Shown here: positions 52,729-62,384 of the stretch, in pieces
Position numbering within the stretch: the first letter of the stretch is position 1
Layout: each line of letters opens with the position of its first letter
NCBI RefSeq assembly: GCF_030848495.1
Contig: NZ_JAVDDT010000005.1
Coordinates: 1-64,000, forward strand
DNA: 64,000 bases
DNA from: Natronospira bacteriovora
GTDB taxonomy: Bacteria; Pseudomonadota; Gammaproteobacteria; Natronospirales; Natronospiraceae
Direction: 5' to 3'
Program-made: the position numbers and the translations under genes
The notes under the pieces: model-generated
Databases searched by the model: none
What the model was told of the DNA's origin: nothing
The model's input: the letters and a program-made list of their open reading frames with translations, nothing else

Positions 52729-53265
52729 TCAATCGCCGCAGGCGAAGCCGGCTTCCTGCAGGTGTGCCTCCAGCGACTCCATTTCCCTGACGATGAAGTC
52801 ATCCAGGGCCGAACGGACAAAGACGATGGCCCAGCGCCCGAACAGGGTGCCGAACTCCTGAACCAGACGCACGGTCAGCCGCGTATCGTCACCCATGGCT
52901 TCGAAATTCACCCGCACCCGGGTGTTGAGGTCATCGTGGGTGTGGAAATGATAGGACAGTCTTTCCTGCGGCCGGCTTTCAGTGATGGTCAGTGAGAACC
53001 AGCGCTCGTTGCCGTCCACAAGACGCAGGGACGCCCCCTCACCGCTACGCCCGTCGAATTCACGCTCGCCCCCGGGCGCGCCCAGCAGCCGGGACCATTT
53101 CACCATCTCTTCCAGATCATGGAACTGGGCAAAACTGACCGATCCCGGCGCGCACAAGTGCTTTTCGTAAGTATGCGGCACCTCTTTCGGCAGCAGGGTG
53201 GTGACTGCAAGCAGAACCACCAGAATGGTTCCGATGACAATGCCGATGGTCTGCCCCGTCTTCAT
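52729..53265 (-). CDS. Membrane-anchored SRPBCC-fold protein
   Basis: 178 residues from ATG 53265 (GAGGGA upstream). An N-terminal transmembrane segment (GIVIGTILVVLLAVTTLLP) is followed by a START/SRPBCC-like domain: VSFAQFHDLEEMVKWSRLLG and GDDTRLTVRLVQEFG. The family often binds hydrophobic ligands. The gene is close to the membrane dipeptidase gene (10-bp gap), which suggests joint expression. Confidence 0.75.
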   Translation of the reverse strand: MKTGQTIGIVIGTILVVLLAVTTLLPKEVPHTYEKHLCAPGSVSFAQFHDLEEMVKWSRLLGAPGGEREFDGRSGEGASLRLVDGNERWFSLTITESRPQERLSYHFHTHDDLNTRVRVNFEAMGDDTRLTVRLVQEFGTLFGRWAIVFVRSALDDFIVREMESLEAHLQEAGFACGD

Positions 53266-53275
53266 GAGCCGTCCC

Positions 53276-54535
53276 TCACTGGAAATCCTCGATGCGTACA
53301 TCCGTTGGCCGACGTTCGCTGACCGATGCCTTGTAGGCCTCATTGGCTCGCATCACCCGCAGCAGATTGAGCCCGGCAATCTTCTCGAGCTCTTCGCGCT
53401 CATAGCCCCGGCGCAGCAGCTCGGCAAACAGGGCCGGATAGGTGGAAACATCCTCCAGACCGTCGGGAACGGTAGTGATGCCGTCGAAGTCTCCGCCGAT
53501 GCCGATGTAATCTGCACCGACCCGGTCACGAATGTAGTCAATGTGGTCGGCCACATCATTCAGGGTGGCACGGGGCGCGGGATTGGCCGCATCCCATTCC
53601 CCCATGGCGCGCTCGCGGGCGCCCGGATCCCCGATATGAAGCGAGGCCAGGCGGGCCTGCTGCGCCTGACGCTCGGCACCGTGCTGCCGAACCTGTTCAT
53701 TCACGAAGGACGGAACGAAGGTCACCATGACGATTCCACCGTTTTCCGGCAGGCGGTCCAGTACGTCATCGGGCACATTGCGCGGATGCGGTGTCACGCC
53801 CATGGCCGAGGAATGGGAGAAGATCACCGGGGAATGAGTGACATCCAGGGTGTCGTGCATGGTGGATGGGGCCACGTGGGAGAGATCCACCAGCATGCCA
53901 ATGCGATTCATTTCGCCGACGATGGCGCGCCCGAAGTCGGTCAGCCCCCCGTGACGGGGATCGTCGGTGGCGGAATCCGCCCAGTCATTGTTCTGCCAGT
54001 GGGTCAGAGTCATGTAACGGGCCCCCAGGGCATAGAAGGTGCGCAGGGTGGCAATGCTGTTATCCAGCACATGGCCACCCTCGATGCCCAGCAGGGAAGC
54101 AATGCGGCTGTCGGCAAAGGCCTCCTCGACCTCGTCCGCCGTGGTCACGAACTGAAGGTCCTCATTGCGGGCAATCATTCGCCGGGCCACATCGATCTGC
54201 TCCAGCTGAGCCTTGGTGGCTTCGGCACCGGGCATGTCCGGCGACACATAGATTGACCAGAACTGGCCACCGACCCGCCCCTGCCGCAGGCGCGGGATAT
54301 CGGTGTGCATGGGCGGCTCCATCTCGCTGGTGTCGACGGCGATATTGATCCGGGCAATGCGGTTGTCCACCCGCTGACGGTACTGCCATGGCACGTCGTT
54401 GTGGCCATCAATCAGGGGCACGGACTCAAGAATCTCGATGGCCTCGGCGCGATAATCGCGTTCTTCTGCCTCTTCAGCCAGCAGCGGCGAGGCGCTCAGC
54501 AGCAGCAGAAACAGGGCGGAAAGGCAATAACGCAT
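53276..54535 (-). CDS. Membrane (renal-type) dipeptidase, family M19
   Basis: 419 residues from ATG 54535; signal peptide MRYCLSALFLLLLSASPLLA. Metal ligands: HxD in LIDGHNDVPW, Glu in GIEGGHVLDN, His residues in LVDLSHVAPS and VIFSHSSA, and the GIGGDFDG motif with the conserved Asp. The enzyme hydrolyses L-Xaa-D/L-Xaa dipeptides in the periplasm, matching the peptide-scavenging theme. Confidence 0.93.
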   Translation of the reverse strand: MRYCLSALFLLLLSASPLLAEEAEERDYRAEAIEILESVPLIDGHNDVPWQYRQRVDNRIARINIAVDTSEMEPPMHTDIPRLRQGRVGGQFWSIYVSPDMPGAEATKAQLEQIDVARRMIARNEDLQFVTTADEVEEAFADSRIASLLGIEGGHVLDNSIATLRTFYALGARYMTLTHWQNNDWADSATDDPRHGGLTDFGRAIVGEMNRIGMLVDLSHVAPSTMHDTLDVTHSPVIFSHSSAMGVTPHPRNVPDDVLDRLPENGGIVMVTFVPSFVNEQVRQHGAERQAQQARLASLHIGDPGARERAMGEWDAANPAPRATLNDVADHIDYIRDRVGADYIGIGGDFDGITTVPDGLEDVSTYPALFAELLRRGYEREELEKIAGLNLLRVMRANEAYKASVSERRPTDVRIEDFQ

Positions 54536-54623
54536 CAGGTGCTCCCTTGATCCATTCGATAACAGGCCCATGATTCTATGTCAGGGCAGGGCCAATGGGA
54601 AAATCGGGGGGGGTGCCGGCACC

Positions 54624-54649
54624 GCAGGCGCGGATTCATCCGCGCCTAC
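54624..54649. repeat. REP-like hairpin
   Basis: AGGCGCGGA (54626-54634) pairs with TCCGCGCCT (54639-54647), loop TTCA. It has the CGCGGATTCATCCGCG pattern of dispersed REP sequences and is the main feature in the 329-bp spacer between the dipeptidase and RND operons. Confidence 0.6.
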
Positions 54650-54783
54650 AGGGGGCAAGATAATCATTCCATTGGCATCAGGCCGAATTTCCCGCCCCAC
54701 CCCAGAACCCTTCCCATCCGGGGCGCTCCAAGGGTCATCGCCCAATCTCGGCGCCTTGCGGGAGAAAAAAATCACCGTCACCC

Positions 54784-54811
54784 TTGCCAAGCTCGGACCT
54801 AGTGTTATACT
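54784..54811 (+). promoter_or_regulatory. Sigma-70-type promoter of the RND efflux operon
   Basis: TTGCCA (54784-54789), 16-bp spacer, TATACT (54806-54811), the best promoter match seen upstream of the adaptor gene. It is followed by a short leader and AGGAGA before ATG 54865. Confidence 0.55.
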
Positions 54812-54864
54812 TAGCTACATCACCTGAACGGTAAGTCACGCAGAGCATGCGCAGGAGAACGAGA

Positions 54865-55965
54865 ATGAACATGGCTGATCGCAAGATGGTTTGGCTCCCC
54901 CGGCTGCTGGTGGCGGTTGCACTGACCCTGTCACTGGCGGCCTGCCAGCAGGAAGCGGATACCCCGGAAAACCAGCAGGCGGAAGAATCCCGCGCCAGTG
55001 TGCGCGCCGAAACACCGCGCCTTGAGCGGGTCAGCGCCAATCACCGCACCACCGCCACCCTGCGGGCCATCTCGGACGCCCGCGTGGTCTCCCGCGCCGA
55101 CGGCCTGGTACGGGAACTGCGCGTGGAGGAAGGTGACCGGGTACAGGCCGGACAGATCCTGGCCGTGCTGGACGACGAGCGCCGGGCCCTGGAAGTTCGC
55201 CAGCGCCGCGCGGATCTGGGCGGCCTGGAACAGGACTATGCCCGCCAGAAACAGCTGCAGGCAGAAAACCTGGTCAGTGCTGATGCCGTGGAGAAACTGC
55301 GCTTCCAGATCGAAGCCCAGCGGGCGGCGCTGTCCCTGGCGGAAGTGGAACTGGCGGAAACGCGCATCAAGGCGCCGGTGGACGGCGTGGTCTCGGAGCG
55401 CCACATTCGACTGGGTGACAACGTCAGCCCGGGCGATGTGGTCTTCCGCGTCACCGACACCTCGCGCCTGGAAGCCGAGGTGCATGTGCCCGAGCGCCTG
55501 ATGGGGCGTCTGGCGGTGGATCAGCTGGTGGAAATCCGCAGCGATGCGTCCCCCGACCGGGTGCACGGCGGCCGCATCAGCCGCATCAGCCCGGTGGTGG
55601 ATGCCGATTCGGGCACCGTGCGCGCCACGGTGTCGGTGGATGACGGCAACGGCCTGCTCCGGCCCGGCACCTTCGCCCGCCTGCGCATCCTCTACGACAC
55701 CCGGGACAACGCCCTGCTGGTGCCGCGCCAGGCCCTGAGCTTCGAAAATGGCCGCACCACCCTGTTCGTGATCCGCGACGGCGTGGCCGAGCGCCGCGAA
55801 GTGCAGACCGGCTACAGTGAGGAAGGCTGGGTGGAGATCCTCGACGGCCTCATGGTCGACGAGCCGGTGATCACCCTGGGTCACGCCACCCTGCGCGATG
55901 GTGCCAAGGTTCGCATCAATGGCCGCGAGGACAGCATGGCCGTCGCCGAGAACAAGTCCATCTGA
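54865..55965 (+). CDS. RND efflux periplasmic adaptor lipoprotein (membrane fusion protein)
   Basis: 366 residues from ATG 54865 (AGGAGA at 54853). Lipobox LAAC, then the lipoyl/barrel-sandwich halves with GLVRELRVEEGDRVQAGQ, helical hairpin (RQRRADLGGLEQDYARQKQL), and the beta-barrel ending in RRQALSFENGRTTLF. It bridges the two RND permeases to an outer-membrane channel, which is not encoded here. Confidence 0.92.
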   Translation: MNMADRKMVWLPRLLVAVALTLSLAACQQEADTPENQQAEESRASVRAETPRLERVSANHRTTATLRAISDARVVSRADGLVRELRVEEGDRVQAGQILAVLDDERRALEVRQRRADLGGLEQDYARQKQLQAENLVSADAVEKLRFQIEAQRAALSLAEVELAETRIKAPVDGVVSERHIRLGDNVSPGDVVFRVTDTSRLEAEVHVPERLMGRLAVDQLVEIRSDASPDRVHGGRISRISPVVDADSGTVRATVSVDDGNGLLRPGTFARLRILYDTRDNALLVPRQALSFENGRTTLFVIRDGVAERREVQTGYSEEGWVEILDGLMVDEPVITLGHATLRDGAKVRINGREDSMAVAENKSI

Positions 55966-56036
55966 TTCCGGCCCCGGGGGGTGATTGATGTCACCCCTCG
56001 GCGCCACTCCCCTTTCACCATCAAGGAATTCGCCGC

Positions 56037-59000
56037 ATGCGTCGCAAAGCCCTGGGCATAGTCGAGTTCGCCACCCGTCGACGGGTCACCATCGCCATGA
56101 TTGCACTGGGCGTGGTGGTCTTCGGCCTGGTGGCCCAGTCCCGCCTGGCCGTGAATCTGCTGCCGGAAATGAGCTACCCCAGCCTGACCGTACGCACGGA
56201 GCTGCCGGGTGGTGCGCCACAGGAAGTGGAATACCTGCTCACCCGACCGGTGGAGGAAGTCCTGGCCACGGTCAGCGGCGTGCGCCGGGTGAACTCCGTC
56301 TCCCGCGCGGGCCAGTCGGACGTGACCCTGGAATTCGCCTGGGGCACCGGCATGGATACCGCCGTGGTGGAAGTGCGCGAGAAACTCGACCGCATCAATC
56401 TGCCCCTGGAGGCCGAGCGACCCCTGCTGTTGCGTTTTGATCCCTCCACCGACCCCATCCTGCGCCTGAGCCTGGGAGACGGCCGTGAGACGGGAGCCGC
56501 CACCCTGGATCGCCTGCGCCGCTACGCGGAAGACCAATTGGCCCGTGACCTGGAATCGGTGGATGGCGTGGCGGCGGTACGCGTATCCGGCGGCCTGGAC
56601 AGCGAAGTCCAGGTACTGGTGGACGACGACCGCCTGGATGCCCTGGGTCTGCAGATCGAGGATGTGCGCAATCGCCTGGCGGCGGAGAACGTCAATGTCT
56701 CCGGTGGCAGCCTCTTCGAGGGCTCGCGCGAGCTGCTGGTGCGCACCCTGAACCGCTTCGACAATCTGGATGACATCCGCAGCACGGTGGTGGCCCGTCG
56801 AGAGGGCGCAGTCATTCGCCTGGAGGAGATTGCCGAGGTCCGCATGGGCCACAAGGACCGCGAGGCCATCACTCGACTCAATGGTGAGCAGGCGGTGGAG
56901 ATCGGCATTTACCGTGAAGGGGATGCCAATACGGTGCGGGTGGCGGATCTGGTTCAGCAGCGTCTGCAGCAGGTCAAGCGCGGTCTGCCGGAGGGCATGG
57001 AAGTGGCCGTGATTGCCGACCAGTCCCAGTTCATCCGCCAGGCGGTGCGGGAAGTGGTGTCCGCCGGCCTGATCGGTGGCTTTCTGGCGGCGCTGGTTCT
57101 GTACCTCTTTCTGGGCAGTGCCCGGCCAACCTTCATCATCGGCATCGCCATTCCGCTGTCGGTGGTGGGCACCTTTCTGCTCATGCACGGCACCGGCATC
57201 AGCCTCAATGTCATGTCCCTGGGTGGCATCGCCCTGGCCGTGGGCCTGCTGGTGGACAGCGCCATCGTGGTATTGGAAAGCATCGCCCGCCGGCGCCAGG
57301 CCGGTGATTCCGCCCTGGAAGCCGCGGTCCGTGGCAGCAGCGAAGTTGGCGGTGCCATCACGGCCTCCACCCTGACCACGGTGGCGGTCTTTCTGCCCCT
57401 GATCTTCGTGGAAGGCCTGGCCGGCCAACTGTTCGGCGACCAGGCCCTGACCATTACCTTTTCCCTGCTGCTGGCCTTGCTGATTGCCCTGGCCGTGATT
57501 CCCATGCTGTCCGTGCCCGGCCAGCATGCGGGTGAAACCGAAGCCCTGCCGGATCCCGCCGAGGACAAGCGCGGCTGGCTGCGGCGCCTGCCGGGCCGTC
57601 TGTTTGGCGGCCTGATCCTTGCCGTGCTGCTTGTCCTGCGCGGTGTGGCCCGGGGTGTTGGCGGTGGCATGCGCGGGCTGTTGTGGCCCCTGCGTCGTGC
57701 CTTCGACCGCGTCTGGCGGGGGGTGGAATCCCGTTATCCGGCCCTGCTGGACTGGTCGTTGGCCCATGCCGGCACGGTCTGGCTGGCCACCCTGCTGCTG
57801 GTGGCCGTGGCGCTGGCCGTGCTGCCTCGCATGGGCACGGAGCTGATACCGGAAGTGAGCCAGGGCGAATTTGACCTGGTCATTGAATTGCCACCGGGCA
57901 CTGGACTGGATCGCACGGACGATACCCTGGAAAGTGTCCGGCGCGAACTGGGCACAGATCCACGCGTCGCCCTGACCGCCTCGGTGGCCGGCACCGGCAA
58001 CCGCCTGGATGCCGCCCCCGGTGATGCCGGCGAGAACCATGGCCAGCTCACCGTACGCATGCAAGCCGGCGCCGGTGCGGAAGCGGAAGCCGCCACGGCC
58101 GAGCGTCTGCGGCGTATCCTTGGCGGTCGAGACGACATCCGTCATCGCATCGAAACACCGGCCATCATGCGCTTCGAGCAACCGCTGGAACTGACTCTGC
58201 GCTCGGACAGCCTGGAGGATCTGCAGGATGCAGCCGACCTGATCCATGCCGCGATGAGTCGTGATGCGCGCTTTCAGGATGTACGTTCTTCCATGGCCGA
58301 GGGTTACCCGGAAGTCCGCATCCGCTTCGACCGTGACCGCCTGGCCACCCTGGATCTGAATGCGGGGGAAGTGGCCCGACGGGTGGCGGATCATGTGCGA
58401 GGCGAAACGGGCAGCCGCTATTCACTGCCGGAACGCGAGATCGACATTCTGGTTCGCGGACGCGAGGAAACCCGGCGCTCCCTGGAGGCCCTGCGAGCCC
58501 TGCCGGTTAACCCGGCCGACCCTCGCAGCCTGCCGCTGGAAGCGGTGGCCGATATCCGTATCGAGACCGGCCCGGTGGAAGTCCGTCGTCAGGCTCAGCA
58601 GCGGGTAGCAGTGATTTCCGCCACCGCCAGCGACGGTGACACCGGTCGGGCCTCCCGGGCCATGGCTGAACTGGCCGGCGGTCTGGAGCTTCCCCCGGGG
58701 GTGAGCCTGCGCGTATCCGGGCAGAGCGAGGACATGGAACAGGCCTTCTCGGCCATGCAGATGGCCCTGCTGCTGTCCATCTTCCTGGTCTACCTGGTGA
58801 TGGCCTCGCAGTTCGAATCCCTGTTGCACCCCTTCATCATCCTGTTCACGGTGCCCATCGCACTGGCCGGGGCCATCCTGGGCCTGTGGATCACGGGCTC
58901 AACCATCAGTGTGGTGGTTTTCATCGGCCTGATGATGCTGGGCGGCATCATCGTCAACAACGCCATCGTTCTGGTGGACCGCATCAATCGCAACCGGGTG

Positions 59001-59270
59001 GATGGCCTGGCGCTTCGGGAAGCCATCATGGAAGCCGGACAGACGCGGCTGCGCCCCATCCTCATGACCATGCTGACCACCCTGCTCGGGCTGATGCCCA
59101 TGGCCCTAGGCATGGGCGAGGGCGGCGAGCTGCGCGCACCGATGGCAATCACCGTGATCGGCGGCCTGTTGGTGGGCACCCTGCTCACCCTGGTGCTGAT
59201 CCCCGTGACCTATGAACGGGTGGAGGTCTGGCTGGGACGGCGCAAGACGCTGAAGGAGGCCTCGGCATGA
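56037..59270 (+). CDS. RND efflux permease 1 (HAE1-like)
   Basis: 1077 residues with the two RND halves: N-terminal VEFATRRRVTIAMIALGVVVFG helix, TM4 GLLVDSAIVVLES (the second Asp of the usual VDDAIVV is Ser), and C-terminal FIGLMMLGGIIVNNAIVLVD. A polybasic/Gly-rich loop of about 40 residues occupies the middle (VLRGVARGVGGGMRGLL). 71 bp downstream of the adaptor gene and overlapping the next permease by 4 bp, so a hetero-trimeric pair like MdtB-MdtC is plausible. The substrate is unknown. Confidence 0.93.
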   Translation: MRRKALGIVEFATRRRVTIAMIALGVVVFGLVAQSRLAVNLLPEMSYPSLTVRTELPGGAPQEVEYLLTRPVEEVLATVSGVRRVNSVSRAGQSDVTLEFAWGTGMDTAVVEVREKLDRINLPLEAERPLLLRFDPSTDPILRLSLGDGRETGAATLDRLRRYAEDQLARDLESVDGVAAVRVSGGLDSEVQVLVDDDRLDALGLQIEDVRNRLAAENVNVSGGSLFEGSRELLVRTLNRFDNLDDIRSTVVARREGAVIRLEEIAEVRMGHKDREAITRLNGEQAVEIGIYREGDANTVRVADLVQQRLQQVKRGLPEGMEVAVIADQSQFIRQAVREVVSAGLIGGFLAALVLYLFLGSARPTFIIGIAIPLSVVGTFLLMHGTGISLNVMSLGGIALAVGLLVDSAIVVLESIARRRQAGDSALEAAVRGSSEVGGAITASTLTTVAVFLPLIFVEGLAGQLFGDQALTITFSLLLALLIALAVIPMLSVPGQHAGETEALPDPAEDKRGWLRRLPGRLFGGLILAVLLVLRGVARGVGGGMRGLLWPLRRAFDRVWRGVESRYPALLDWSLAHAGTVWLATLLLVAVALAVLPRMGTELIPEVSQGEFDLVIELPPGTGLDRTDDTLESVRRELGTDPRVALTASVAGTGNRLDAAPGDAGENHGQLTVRMQAGAGAEAEAATAERLRRILGGRDDIRHRIETPAIMRFEQPLELTLRSDSLEDLQDAADLIHAAMSRDARFQDVRSSMAEGYPEVRIRFDRDRLATLDLNAGEVARRVADHVRGETGSRYSLPEREIDILVRGREETRRSLEALRALPVNPADPRSLPLEAVADIRIETGPVEVRRQAQQRVAVISATASDGDTGRASRAMAELAGGLELPPGVSLRVSGQSEDMEQAFSAMQMALLLSIFLVYLVMASQFESLLHPFIILFTVPIALAGAILGLWITGSTISVVVFIGLMMLGGIIVNNAIVLVDRINRNRVDGLALREAIMEAGQTRLRPILMTMLTTLLGLMPMALGMGEGGELRAPMAITVIGGLLVGTLLTLVLIPVTYERVEVWLGRRKTLKEASA

Positions 59271-62200
59271 ATCTGCCCCGCCTTGCGCTCAGCCGGCCAG
59301 TGACCACCTTCATGCTGTGCCTTTCTGTTCTGGCGGCCGGTATGGCCGCCACTCGGCTGCTGCCCCTGGCCATGTGGCCGGATCTGGATTTTCCGGGCGT
59401 CTTCGTGCAGATCAATGCACCCGGCATGGGGCCCGAGGAAATGGAACGGGAGGTGCTGCGCCCCATCGAGGAGTCGGTCTCCACCCTCACCGGGCTGCAG
59501 CGCCTGGAGGCCACGGCCAACCCCGATCAGGGACAGGTAAGGATCTTCTTTAACTGGGGCGAGGAAATGGGGCCCCGCAATCTGGAAGTGCAGGCCCGCA
59601 TCGATGCCATTCGCCATGAGTTGCCCACGACCGTGCAACGGGTACGGGTCTTCACCGGTTCCACCTCGGACCAGCCCATCCTGACCCTGCGCCTGTCATC
59701 GGAACGGGACCTGGCCAGGGAATACACCCTGCTTGACCGGCGCCTCCGTGCCCGCCTGGAACGGATCGAAGGTGTTTCCCAGGTGCAGCTCTACGGTGTC
59801 CAGCGTCCACAGATCGAGATCCAGCTGGATCCGGAACAACTGCAACGCTACGGCCTCAATGACCGCCAGGTGGCCGATCGCCTGCAGCGCAACCACCAGA
59901 CCGTCAGTGGCGGCCTGCTGGACGATCCACCGCGGCGCCTTCGGGTTCGTCCGGATGCCGAGTTTCACAGTGTCGAGGAAATGGCGGCCCTGCCCCTGGG
60001 ACCCGGCATTCGCCTGGATGATGTGGCCGACATCCGGGAAGTGACCCCCGACCTGCGGCTGGTTCGTCTGCTGGAGCGCCAGCCGTCGGTGGGCCTCAAC
60101 ATTCTCCGGGAATCGGGCGCCAACCTGGTGGAGGTGTCGCGGCGAGTCAAGGCCGAGCTGGAAGACGTTCGCCAGGAAGATGATTTCCACGGCATCCGCA
60201 TCTTCGAAATGAATGATGAGGCCAGGGGAGTGATCGAATCCCTGCGCCAGCTTCTGCGGGCCGGGCTGATCGGTGCCCTCCTGGCCCTGGCGGTGCTGTG
60301 GTTCTTCCTGCGCTCCTTCCGCATTACCCTGATCGTGGTGGCCACCATACCCCTGGCCATTGCCACGTCCCTGGCCAGCATGTATTTGCTGGGCATGTCG
60401 CTGAACATACTGTCCATGATGGGCCTGATGCTGGCGGTGGGCATGCTGGTGGACAATGCCGTTGTGGTGAGCGAAAACATCTTCCGCCACCGACAGGAGC
60501 TGGGCCGGCAACCCCTGTCCGCCAGTCTGCGGGGCAGTCGCGAGGTGGGCATTGCGGTGCTGGCAGGCACCCTGACCACCGTCATCGTCTTTCTGCCGCT
60601 GGTGTTTGGTGGCCAGGATCAGATCAGCATCTTCCTGCAGCATGTGGCCGCCGCCATCGTGGTCACCCTGCTGGCTTCCCTGCTGATTTCCCTGACCCTG
60701 ATCCCCCTGCTGCTGTCGCGCCTGTCCCGGACGGGGGCCGGCCAGGACCGGCCCAATCCGGTGGCGGGCCTGGCGAAACGCTATGGCTCGGCCCTGCAGT
60801 GGAGTCTGCGCCGCCCGAAGATCACCCTGCTTCTCGGCGCACTGGCCATGGGCTCGATCGTGATCCCCATGAATGCCGTGGAGACCGACATGTTCCCGCC
60901 GGAAGGCAGTCGCACCCTGTGGCTGAACTATCACATCCAGGGCAGCCACCCTCTGAACGACATGAAGGAGGCGGTGAACACCATCGAGGATTACCTCTAC
61001 GCCAACAAGGAGCGTTTCGACCTGGATTCGGTGTACTCCTGGTATGAAGCCGGGCGCGCCCAGTCGGGGCTGATTCTGAACGAAGGCGACAAGGCCCGCC
61101 TGTCACCGGAAGAAGTCCGCGACCGGGTGCTGGCGGATCTGCCCGACATCATCATCGGCCAGCCCAGTTTCGACTGGCAGCGGGCCGGCGGTGCCGAAGG
61201 CCTGCGCATCCACCTGGAAGGCGAGCGTTACGACGAGATGCTGCCCATGGCGATGCAGCTGGCCGAACGCCTGCGCGGTGTCGAAGGTGTGGTAGGCGCC
61301 CGGCCTGTCCTGGAAAGCCGCTCCCAGGAACTGCAGGTGAACGTCCATCGCCGTTCTGCGGAACAGTTTGGAATCAGCCCGCGTGAGATTGCGGATTCGG
61401 TCTCCCTCGCTCTGCAGGGTCGTAATATGCGTCCTCTGCGTGGTGACGTGGACGATACCCAGATGCGAATCATCTACAGGGATGCCGAACGCCGTTCCCT
61501 CAACGAGCTGGCCGCTCTCCCCGTGGCCCTGCCCGATGGCGGGCGTGTTCGCCTGGACAACCTGGCCGAACTCCAGATCGCGGAGCAGGCGGCGGCCATT
61601 CAGCGCCTGGATCGGCGCACCTCCATCCCCATCGAGCTGGATCTGGCCGAGGAACTGTCTGCCGGTGATGCCCGGCAACGGGTCAGCACGGCCATGAATG
61701 ACGTGGAACTGCCGCCCGGCTACCGCTGGGGCTTCGGTCGTGGTTTCCAGCAGGATCAGGAAGCCATGCAGCAACTGATGCAGAACATCATGCTGGCCAT
61801 CTTTCTGATCTTTCTGGTCATGGCGGCCCTGTTCGAGGCGCTGCTGAAACCGCTGGCCATTCTCAGCGCCATCGCCTTCTCGATCACCGGCGTGTTCTGG
61901 TTCTTCATGTTGACCGGCACCACCTTCAGCTTCATGGCCATGATCGGGATCCTTATCCTCATGGGCGTGGTGGTGAACAATGGCATCGTGCTGGTCAATC
62001 ACGTGAACCAGCTTCGCTGGGGCGGCATGAACATGCATGACGCCCTTTATCACGGCAGCCTGCACCGCTTCCGGCCCATTCTGATGACGGTCACCACCAC
62101 CATTCTGGCACTGTTGCCACTGGCCCTCGGCGATGTACGCATCGGCGGTGGCGGCCCCTCCTATCAACCCATGGCAAGGGCGGTGATCGGCGGGCTGGCC

Positions 62201-62335
62201 TTCTCCACCGTAGTCAGTCTCTTCCTGCTGCCGGTGCTGTATATACTGCTCGATCGCCTCGGCCACCGTGCCCGCCGCCGCTGGCGCCAGGCCGGCACCA
62301 TGGTGGGTCTGCGCCCCGCCGAATCGGCACAATGA
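59267..62335 (+). CDS. RND efflux permease 2
   Basis: 1022 residues. RND architecture with ALSRPVTTFMLCLSVLAAGM at the start, TM4 GMLVDNAVVVSENIF (second Asp replaced by Asn) and ILILMGVVVNNGIVLVNHVN in TM10-11. It overlaps permease 1 by 4 bp. The two permeases differ clearly in sequence, so they are not a recent duplicate. Confidence 0.93.
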   Translation: MNLPRLALSRPVTTFMLCLSVLAAGMAATRLLPLAMWPDLDFPGVFVQINAPGMGPEEMEREVLRPIEESVSTLTGLQRLEATANPDQGQVRIFFNWGEEMGPRNLEVQARIDAIRHELPTTVQRVRVFTGSTSDQPILTLRLSSERDLAREYTLLDRRLRARLERIEGVSQVQLYGVQRPQIEIQLDPEQLQRYGLNDRQVADRLQRNHQTVSGGLLDDPPRRLRVRPDAEFHSVEEMAALPLGPGIRLDDVADIREVTPDLRLVRLLERQPSVGLNILRESGANLVEVSRRVKAELEDVRQEDDFHGIRIFEMNDEARGVIESLRQLLRAGLIGALLALAVLWFFLRSFRITLIVVATIPLAIATSLASMYLLGMSLNILSMMGLMLAVGMLVDNAVVVSENIFRHRQELGRQPLSASLRGSREVGIAVLAGTLTTVIVFLPLVFGGQDQISIFLQHVAAAIVVTLLASLLISLTLIPLLLSRLSRTGAGQDRPNPVAGLAKRYGSALQWSLRRPKITLLLGALAMGSIVIPMNAVETDMFPPEGSRTLWLNYHIQGSHPLNDMKEAVNTIEDYLYANKERFDLDSVYSWYEAGRAQSGLILNEGDKARLSPEEVRDRVLADLPDIIIGQPSFDWQRAGGAEGLRIHLEGERYDEMLPMAMQLAERLRGVEGVVGARPVLESRSQELQVNVHRRSAEQFGISPREIADSVSLALQGRNMRPLRGDVDDTQMRIIYRDAERRSLNELAALPVALPDGGRVRLDNLAELQIAEQAAAIQRLDRRTSIPIELDLAEELSAGDARQRVSTAMNDVELPPGYRWGFGRGFQQDQEAMQQLMQNIMLAIFLIFLVMAALFEALLKPLAILSAIAFSITGVFWFFMLTGTTFSFMAMIGILILMGVVVNNGIVLVNHVNQLRWGGMNMHDALYHGSLHRFRPILMTVTTTILALLPLALGDVRIGGGGPSYQPMARAVIGGLAFSTVVSLFLLPVLYILLDRLGHRARRRWRQAGTMVGLRPAESAQ

Positions 62336-62384
62336 GACAAAAATGAATATCGGAACAGACACGACAACCATAAGAAGGGGAACG

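Noticed and set aside
55881-58394. Long antisense open frame (837 codons) opposite the RND permease
   Set aside because: Codon composition follows from the permease gene on the other strand; Gln/His/Gly-rich product without family resemblance.
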